DNA of 64,000 nucleotides, taken from NCBI GenBank assembly GCA_951213105.1, contig OX578140.1:36291003-36355002 (forward strand), written 5' to 3'. Positions 56,373 through 64,000 of this stretch are shown here, piece after piece. The notes under the pieces are model-generated. The model worked only from the letters and a program-made list of their open reading frames with translations, did no database searches and was not told the origin of the DNA. Origin of the DNA: Amaurobius ferox. Taxonomy: Eukaryota > Arthropoda > Arachnida > Araneae > Amaurobiidae. Each line of letters starts with the position of its first letter. Position 1 is the first letter of the stretch. The position numbers and the translations under genes are program-made.

Positions 56373-57771
56373 CACTACGTGACAGTGAAAATGAGACACC
56401 AAGGAGTGGGCAGAAAGTGGTGAAAATTGGCAAACAGAGAGAGTCAACAACGAACAATAAGTGATGTTTATTGCAACATGATACACCTATATACTGAGCG
56501 ATAACACCGTCTGATCAGTAGGTTGTAGGACCACCGCGGACGGCGATACAGGCAGCAATACGTCTAGATACAGAGACAGTGAGCGTGCGGATGGTGTCCT
56601 ACGGGATGGCTGCCCATTTCCTGTCAACTATTTGTCAGTTTGTCTTCTAAACACAGCGGAGGCAGCGCACGCAAACTGCGTCCAATCACATCCCAGACTT
56701 ATTCGATTGGTGAGAGATCAAAGGAGACTGGTAGCCAGGGAAGCACCTGGGTACCTTGCAGGGCATGTTAGCTGATGCGTGCCGTATGTGGTCGGGCATT
56801 ATTCTGCTGGGAAATGGCATTGGGCACCCCCTGAAGGAAAGGTAGTGTCACCGGCCGCAGCACGTCATCCACGTATCGTTAAGCCGTCATAGTACCCTCA
56901 ATACGAACCAGAGGTGACTTGCTATCGTAGGCGATGGCTCCCCCAAACCATGATGCCGCGTTGTCACGCAGTGTGACGTTCCACAGATGCGCCCGGTTTG
57001 AACCTGTCACCACTTCGGCGCCAGACTCGTACACGACGACTGTCATTGCTAAAACAGAAGCATGACTCGTTTGAGAACACGACGCTGTGCCATTCCGCCG
57101 TCCACATGTCTCTATCCCAACACCATTGAAAACGGAGATGTCTGTGCTGTTGGGTCAATGGCAGTCTTTTTAACAGACGCAATGAGTTCAGGTCGCCGGC
57201 GACCAATCGGCGGATAATGGAATGGGAGCATCAAGAGTGTCCTGCAGATGTTGCAAAAGGGCGACGGAAGTGGCCTGCGGGGCCGCCAACACTTGTAAGC
57301 GGATGCGTCGATCCACGCGTGCTAACGTCGCTCTAGCCGTACCGGCACCCCTCAAACGTGCGACATTCCCTTGTTCCAACCATCTTCGCTACAGCCTGTG
57401 CACCGTGGACGCGTGTAGGTGACTGTCCGCTAAAATTTGACGTATGGACCAACCTGCCCTGAGCCCGATCACCATATCCCTCGTGAAATCGTCTGTCTTC
57501 TGGAACTGCCTCGGTTGACGGCGGCCTGGCATTCTCTGCTACTACACGTTTCCTCTGAGACAAAAAAATTGCAAAATGATTTCCCTGTCAGACAACTCGG
57601 CACGACTATTGCCGATTCTGCAGGTTCCTTCCCTTATATCTCACTCAACGTGCGCGGGACAGCTGCGCATTTCGCTTCATTTTCATAACTCGATGAGCTG
57701 CGTCTACCCTGTAATTTGCATATTTTTCTACCCACTCCCTCTTGGTATCTCATTTTCACTGTCACGTAGTG
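56373..57771 (-). mobile_element. Complete but dead Tc1-like transposon
   Basis: 1,399 bp with inverted ends CACTACGTGACAGTGAAAAT continuing GAGA(C/T)ACCAAG, flanked by TA on both sides. The transposase is antisense, starting near 57545 (MPGRRQPRQF) with the paired/HTH region VIGLRAGWSIRQI. The catalytic region around 57060-56960 reads WHSVVFSNESCFCFSNDSRR, VRVWRRSGDRF. The first catalytic Asp of F-S-DES is Asn. QQNNARPHTAR near 56795 has Asn for the second Asp. The Glu of LSPIE near 56705 remains but is followed by a stop. Several stops and frameshifts elsewhere. Fixed in the intron just after exon B. Confidence 0.92.
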
Positions 57772-58429
57772 TATATTTGAATATACTTGTATATGATATT
57801 GCACTAGAATGATAACATCATCCCACATTTGGTGGTATGCTCACATTTAGCTTGAGAAGAATTCATTTCTTATAACAACTAATCCATTCTAACCTATTTG
57901 ATTTAAACCATAATTCTTGGATTTTGTCAATAACAGACTTCAAACTCGTTTAATTCTAAACTTTTTTTAAAAATGGTCACAAATCCCCGATATTGCTAGG
58001 ACTGCATGCATGTATCATATTTAGGAAACGGCTTGGAATACGAAGGGATACTTATAAATTCATAACATAAAGTAGTAGCATGTAGCGTGATCAAGTACTA
58101 GCTGGAAAATTGTGGCCCTACGTAGTGCGAGTCTATAAAGTCTTCATGTGCAGTGTACCGAGGGAGTGACTCTGGCTGAATCTGGTCTTTATTGCGACAT
58201 TTTTCCTGAGTCCTCGTGTGCAGTTTGACATATTTTTAAAAATTGTATAGATTTTATTTCAAAGACCGTCGTTCCTTTGACTCTATTTTAGAAATAATAC
58301 AGAATCCCCTTGTTCACCATGACAACGTACCTACACACAGCTCTATGTCTCAAACATTTTTCGAATAATTAGATTTCTCTTCTTTCGGAAATCCAAGTTA
58401 TGTAACATTGATAGTTTGCACGCGAATTT

Positions 58430-58660
58430 AGCGGGATTTTTTCTGGAGGGTGGCGAAAACTTTGGCTTCTCCTTAAGAAAGTCTATGCTGCATATCTGGA
58501 GCCGTACGAAAGCAAGAGTGATTTGGAAGCTAAAAGCATACTGAAGCAAGACTTTGAAAATATCTTTTAGAAATGGAAAATGCGCTGGACCAAAGTTTTC
58601 AATGAATGTACTTTGCAGGGGGGACTGGAGTGATAATATTAAAATTAATTTAAGTAAGAT
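58430..58660 (+). pseudogene. Mariner transposase C-terminal fragment
   Basis: The plus-strand frame reads SILKQDFENIF, one stop, KWKMRWTKVFNECTLQG, and then in a shifted frame GDWSDNIKIN. This fits the usual mariner ending: F-x-x-F-x-KW-x-x-RW-x-KC, then GDYFEGDN. No catalytic part or TIR is visible. Short and decayed, so family is a moderate-confidence call. Confidence 0.5.
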
Positions 58661-59731
58661 AAAGTTACGCATGTAATATTTTTTGTACTTGTGTAGTTTG
58701 TTAACCCCAAATATTTGTAGCCAAATGAAAATATGACCATCGAATTAAGATGTATGTGGCACTTTGTGTGTGATATCATGTAAAGTTCCATTATTCAACT
58801 AGTCTACTTTCTTCATAATAAAGGTTTGAAATGTAAACAAAAGATTTTATATTAAAAGTAGATAGACGGTTTTTAATCCTACGTATTCAAAAGTAAACAA
58901 AACCGTTTTGATTTAAGCTATTGAAAAATAAAAAAGTTTTAAAATTTAAATTATAGAAAAGTGAACATTATTTTTTCAATTCAAATTATCGAAAAATAAA
59001 CAAATGATTATAAAATTGCAAATTAATAAATGAAAACAAAGGTTTTTCAAATGTTTATTATCGAAAGTAAATATTTTTACTGTAAATAAACAATTTCTTG
59101 TAACATTTATTGTAACAAAACAATTTATGATAAAGAATTATTTTTATAATTTAAATGATCGAAACGTAAACAAAGTTTTTTTAATTAAATTATCAAAAAA
59201 TAAACTATTTTTGAAATTCAAAACACTAAATAAATAAATGATTTTTTGAAATTCAAATAACTGAAAAATAAACAGAAGTCTTTGAGTTAAATAGAGTAAA
59301 CAACAATTTTTGAAATTTCAAATTTTTTTCCATGACTGCACTGTATTATTGAAATAAGCCAATTTTGTCATGCAATAAATGCGTTCAAACTCGTTTTTAC
59401 ATTGATTTGTGTTTCATTACTCTATGTACTCTTTCAATACTATGTATACATTTTGTTTCATCACGTTCTTCTGGAAACCATGTACGTTGAAATAGAGAGA
59501 AAGAAATTGCGCTAAAATGGCGCCATTTTTTTTTAAGTTTGCCAACGGGGGTTGGTAAACTACACGAGTATCTATCTTTAAGCAATTCTGGCAGCTACTA
59601 TAAGGTACTTACTCCTCGTATAAGAGATAGCAATTTATTTTAAATAAAAAGAAATAAAGTTTAAACTTTGTATGTGTTCTTATGTTGTTTTTGACACACT
59701 TATGTTGTCTGCATGACAATTTTAATTTCAG

Positions 59732-59951
59732 GTGACGTTAGAAGGGGAGGCCCGTTATCGGAACGCCAGTGGCCAGGTTGTTATGGATGTGTTCAAGGAG
59801 TTCAACGAAGTCCCAAAAGACAGTAAGGTTTTCAAGAGCACAGTCCGACCGAACACGAGCTATACCGTGCAAGTGTGTACGGTGAACAGGGCAGGCTGCG
59901 GACATCCGAGTCTGACCAATGAGAAGACTTCCTGTATGTCACCCCCTGCAG
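59732..59951 (+). CDS. FN3 receptor exon C (partial gene; Ptp69D-like candidate)
   Basis: 220-bp exon, acceptor TTTAATTTCAG, donor GTGAGT after CCCCCTGCAG. Phase 0 in, phase 1 out. It encodes VTLEGEARYRNASGQVVMD, a charged stretch, then the FN3 F-G strand signature PNTSYTVQVCTVNRAGCG and TSCMSPPA. A potential N-glycosylation site NAS is present, and NTS in PNTSY is another. Joined to exon B it completes one FN3 domain of about 110 residues. The LEG-x-A-x-(Y/F)RN-x-x-G segment after G-x-I-x-x-Y is what suggests Ptp69D to me. The protein continues past 59951; the transmembrane segment and phosphatase domains that would settle the family are not in the window. Confidence 0.85.
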
Positions 59952-60094
59952 GTGAGTTACATAAAACTTTGATTTGTGTATTTATCCAGGTTCTTTTGAT
60001 GATTTTGAGGAATACCCGTGATATTTATTAGCTCAATTCAGATGTGAACCCATTGGTATTTTGAACATTGTCTAGGCCTCTTAGTAGCGGTACA
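59952..60094. other. Start of the next intron
   Basis: Follows donor GTGAGT; the gene has to continue but no firm downstream exon is identifiable before 64000. Confidence 0.6.
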
Positions 60095-60515
60095 TAAGAG
60101 CGAGGTGCGATGTCGCATTACAGCAATACATTGATTTGAATGATACAGTTCATATTCAACGATAGGTCTGACGTCCCAGAGAAATCCGCGGTTGACTTTC
60201 TGACGTGCCACTGATGCTAATTTGTGGCCAGACTTAACGTTGTGTGAGAACTGCACCATTCAAATCAAGGTAATGTCAATCCTGAGGAGTCAAGTTGACA
60301 CCATTCAAATCAAGGTGTCAACTTGACTCCTCAGGACGCGACTGCAAAATTTATACATGTCGCTCGTGTGAATCTAGCCGAAACCCTCGTCCCTTGTTTT
60401 GACATGCCCCATAAGAACAACTTGACGCCAGACCTTATATTCTCATGTGAACTGCAACCTTCAAATCAATGTATTGCTGGAAAGCGGCTGTAAAAGTGAC
60501 GCTCTTCGCTCGTGT
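60095..60515. mobile_element. Foldback MITE
   Basis: CAGCAATACATTGATTTGAA (60121-60140) is repeated inverted and perfect at 60460-60479; outward of it GAGCG(A/..)...GC matches loosely to about 60095 and 60515. In the centre, two perfect 22-bp arms (CCTGAGGAGTCAAGTTGACA plus CC at 60281-60302 and its complement at 60314-60335) flank an 11-base loop. No coding sequence. Confidence 0.8.
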
Positions 60516-62076
60516 TCACCGACCTTTAAGGATATCTTTATATGTGCCCTGGTCATAGAGTTTTTCTTGATCTTATTTTACCATAACTTTGAAATACAGA
60601 CGATAGTAGCAGAACCGAATCATTCACTCAATTAACAAATAATAGTACGAAAAGAATCTCGTCATCCTAGTCTCTAATTTTTTTTATTCATATCTGTCTG
60701 CATTGAAGAAGCATGCGCCAAAGCCACGGTAAGGATAGAAAGAGGACACTTTAGGTCAAAACTTCGACCAGTGACGTAGACAAACGATATTCCACGTAAT
60801 AATATAAACTTTAAACTAATAACTGTTCAGGAAAGGAAACTTAGGCTCTGTACTTAAATTGTTATTAAAAGAGTTGCGGTTTTCTCCGATACCTGAAAGC
60901 CTCTTAAGCTAAAATATTAAATGACAACTGACTTCAAGAAACAACGAATAATTTACTGCATAATTAGGTAGGGATATGCGGAAGTTTTTTTTTAAACTAG
61001 CGAAAAATTTGCACCACTAACTTCAGTTGTCATATGTGTAGTGCAAAGCAACAGAGTTATTTTCTTTTTGTTAAATAACCAACACAGTCCGCGAAGTTTC
61101 ATGGATAGATCTTGATTTTTTTAGAGACACCGACGTCCTTGTTGAAAAATAAAATTTCGTATATCTCGAGAGCGGCCTTATGATAATTTCTAAACAACTA
61201 TGTTCATTCGTTAAAAGTGCTTACAAAACTTTCACGTGTTTGATAATATAATGATTATCCTATTTTATTTCTTGAGATGTTTTCATTTGAGATTGAGAAT
61301 GGCACGTGTTAATTCTCTTTAAATAGCGATAAATTGAGGTCTGGTATAAGTTCCGTGAAAATCAATAATTCTCTGTCGCTAATCGTTTAAAAGAAATCGT
61401 GCCAAATTTCATTCTATGTATTTGTTCTCTGTTCCTTCGACTAATATCCCTACCCTACAGACTCACACAGACATACATATTTAAAAAATGAAAAAAAAAT
61501 ATTAATTTGCTTTCAGGGATGCTTGAGACTCCAAAAATTATATAAATTCGAAAGTCATGTTTTAAGACAAATATAAAAAAGAATTTCCTTTTACGTATAT
61601 AATGAAGTAGAGAGAATGTAAAAATTTAAATGTTTTACGTCGAATATTTAATGAGTTACTTCCCGTGTATGGGAAATGAAATAGAAATATTCTCGCAATT
61701 GTGGAAACTTTTACAGCATTTACCTCGAAACACGATGTTCTGACATTTCTTGAAATCATATACATAAAAGATAATTCATTCTGTTAAGAATAGTATATAT
61801 TACAATGATACTCCTATTAAACAACGATCTTTGTTTCTCTTGTAAAGTAAAATATTTATTACTTGCATTGTACAAAAATGAATTTGAAAAATTTCTTTAT
61901 ATTCAATTATCTAATTGAAACATTAAATATTAAAATGCCAAAAGTACATAATTCAAATATTAAATACTAATATGGTTTAATGTGATAATTATCTAAATTG
62001 AGCAGTGCCAAATCGAGTTGTTTAGTGCGAACTATGTATGTATGTATCTATCTATCTATGTATGCATGCATGTATG

Positions 62077-62111
<35 letters not shown>

Positions 62112-62924
62112 ATGTACAGCGTTCACATTCTCAAAATTCATGATTATCTAATGAAAGCGTTTTTTAAATTGGTTAGTAACAAATAAATTACTTTTTCTTA
62201 ATAATACCTACCACTTATTAAATTTTTATATATATAATTAATAATATTTCATATTTATAACATCTTTTATAAACCAAGTTCCAATAGTTCTAAACATTCT
62301 ACGCATTCATAGAGTTGGATAAAATGACATTTGTAAGTTTAACGAGAATCTTACTATAAATTTATTAGTACCTGAGCAACCACTACAATTACTTGAACAA
62401 AATTAGACGAACTGGCACTTCTGATAAATTTTACATTACTAAACCTAAATATGACAACCAAAAAAACATTTCCCAAATTGTTAATTTGAGAGAAGTAACT
62501 AAATAAAAAAAACTATGTAAAATTATCTGCAGATAAAAAAAAGCTATTTCTATAGAAATTATCTTAAACGTATAACTTTCTTAAAGATTGGCATAATTTT
62601 TAGCTTATTTTTCCAAACATACACAAGTATAGTTTATTTATTCCATGTTACATAACTTTGAATACTGAACATTTTTCGTTTCGGCCCATAAAATTTTCGA
62701 CCATTTACAACCCACAAATATGATTTTTGTGGACCACCATCAATTGTTTAATTATAATATGAACATAATGCAATAAGAAAAAATTGCAATACAGCTAAAA
62801 AAAATCAACTGAGGTCACAACTGGCATTATTCAAACAAACATTTTATTTACACATTGAATTGATTTTGTGAACATATTCCAAATAAAAGTCTATTAAATA
62901 TTTTGATGCGAATAACATACATCT
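60516..62924. other. Non-coding, no gene seen
   Basis: Near 61080-61560 a diverged repeat of the family H kind: TATATCTCGAGAGCGGCC, GTGCCAAATTTCATTCT, ACACAGACATACATA. At 62033-62115 a TATG/TATC tetranucleotide tract with (TA)n. The rest is AT-rich. The next exon of the FN3 gene could lie here or further on but was not recognised. Confidence 0.5.
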
Positions 62925-63195
62925 ACGGTCGGGGTATCTGGATGAAATCGAAACGTTACGAAAAATGTAAATACTTTGAACGCTAATGTCGTCAAACCCA
63001 ATAAATAAAAATTCAAACACAATTTATACTTGTTTTATCAGAAGGATACCATTTATAAATATACAGAAATCATTTTAATATTTTGAACTATATTTTCGAA
63101 ACAAAAAAGTAAGACGTTTTACCAGAACGAGTTTTCTCTTCACTTTGCTTATTTTCATTCAAAATGTCTTCTAAGACAGAAAGAGTACACAACAA
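62925..63195 (+). repeat. Dispersed repeat, copy 2 of 2
   Basis: Counterpart of 41545-41830 (see there), with similar length and order of conserved words. Both lie in AT-rich sequence in the same orientation. Confidence 0.6.
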
Positions 63196-64000
63196 ACATG
63201 TTCAGTAGGAAATTCGGTTTCTAAATCCATATAGCTCATAAGGGAAATAAAATTAAAATAAAAAATAATAAAAAAAATGAAAAAAAAATTCTGAATTCAT
63301 AAGAGCTCTAAAATTATAGAGCTCTTATCGTTTCAGATCAATCGTCTTATCAAATTGAAGAACATTCAATATTTTTTGTTCTTGAAGTTTGCAATGCTTG
63401 TCTCTCGAAAACCGAAAGTGCCGGCCATGAACTGTAACGCAGTAATTTGTTGCTGTTTGAAAGCCTTTCAGGGATATATTTGGATTTCATATCGGGCTCT
63501 TAATTTTCGAAATATAGTGGTCAAACTTGGATAAACTTTATATTCGCTCAAGTTGTTTCAATTATGTATCTGATTTTATTCATGGTTAGTGTGTAGATGT
63601 GGGCTAGGAAGCCAGGCATGACGTGGAATTATTATACTAACATTTTAATAACAATCACAGCACTTTACATAACATCAACACACTCGCATCTCGATACATA
63701 CATTCTGTCAACCACAGCTCCTCAGCCGAGGGCGAAAGGAGCAGCGCCATCTACACGCAGTACCGACAAAACGACAAAAGAATGGTAGATAATTTTAAGC
63801 ATTTATAACAGTGCTTACTTAAGTTACCATATTATGTGCTGTAAACTAAACAAATGATACTAAAAACAGTGAATAAACTCATTGAACTTAATTGGAAGTT
63901 TTATTTTACAAGACATTATTCAAGCATATTTTGGCTCCATTGGACCTGACCCACCGCCGATATTTTTGTGCAAGAAATTGATTCCGCCCAGTTTAATTTG
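63196..64000. other. Non-coding with one exon-like GC patch
   Basis: A GC-richer patch at 63717-63785 is preceded by CAACCACAG and followed by GTAGAT, so it could be an exon, but no domain is recognised. The last ~80 bases, read on the minus strand, contain KLGGIN-F-LHKNIGGGSG in an open frame of unknown meaning. Confidence 0.35.

Larger units (their letters stand above)
56280..59731 (+). other. 3.45-kb intron between exons B and C
   Basis: Donor GTAAGT at 56280, acceptor TTTTAATTTCAG ending 59731. Contains the Tc1-like element (56373-57771), a transposase tail (58430-58660) and A/T-rich sequence with frequent AAATAAACA words at 58810-59300. No other exon candidate was seen. Confidence 0.7.

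Noticed and set aside
57222..57422. Plus-strand frames with high GC in the Tc1 element
   Set aside because: Shadow of the antisense transposase.
58343..58672. 109-codon minus-strand open frame
   Set aside because: It overlaps a plus-strand transposase tail and has no recognisable domain.

Overview
This window is eukaryotic and most likely from an arthropod, plausibly a spider or another chelicerate. That taxonomic guess is inference. The DNA is AT-rich, with (CA)n, (TATG)n, (TCTG)n and poly-G/C runs, consensus GT/AG splice sites, pol III-derived SINEs, several Tc1/mariner families and non-LTR retrotransposon remnants. No bacterial features, operons or CRISPR arrays are present. Nearly all the sequence is mobile elements and their decay products in long non-coding stretches.

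The only host protein-coding sequence I can support is three short plus-strand exons (43654-43723, 56158-56279, 59732-59951). Their splice phases fit together (0/1, 1/0, 0/1). They encode one cysteine-bearing fibronectin type III (FN3) domain and the end of another. The best family guess is the extracellular part of a receptor tyrosine phosphatase of the Ptp69D type, which is not proven. The gene must run beyond 59951 and upstream of 43654. Its introns inside the window are 12.4 kb and 3.5 kb and are filled with transposons.

Layout. 1-1.1 kb: a Tc1-like transposase remnant joined to the endonuclease region of a non-LTR element, both antisense. 2.2-7.3 kb: two copies of a ~0.9-1.0 kb interspersed family (family H) around a dead mariner, a 5'-truncated SINE and an LTR-like segment. 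8.4-9.5 kb: an antisense 5S-headed SINE and a foldback MITE. 11.4-20.9 kb: more family H relatives, a tandem duplication and a degenerate ~165-bp satellite. 21.2-22.6 kb: a 5S-headed SINE with target-site duplications (TSDs), palindromic GC clusters and a 31-bp minisatellite. 27.1-29.2 kb: seven head-to-tail SINE copies in 294-bp units, bracketed by and interspersed with the same TSD. 30-37 kb: a 480-bp foldback, a nearly whole mariner with terminal inverted repeats (TIRs) and a fifth family H copy. 40-55 kb: old SINEs, a mariner-derived palindrome, a non-LTR C-terminal fragment, a second kind of 5S-headed SINE and a CTAAATAAGC satellite. 56-64 kb: a complete but dead Tc1 element in an intron, another transposase tail and a foldback MITE.

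Three points stand out. Two unrelated SINE bodies each carry a 5S rRNA head, and the tRNA-type B box is missing in the 5S-headed members of one of them. A SINE plus its own TSD has been amplified in tandem. Family H has conserved palindromes near one end, subterminal inverted repeats and an internal microsatellite, much like Helentron-associated elements. I found no convincing new cellular system.
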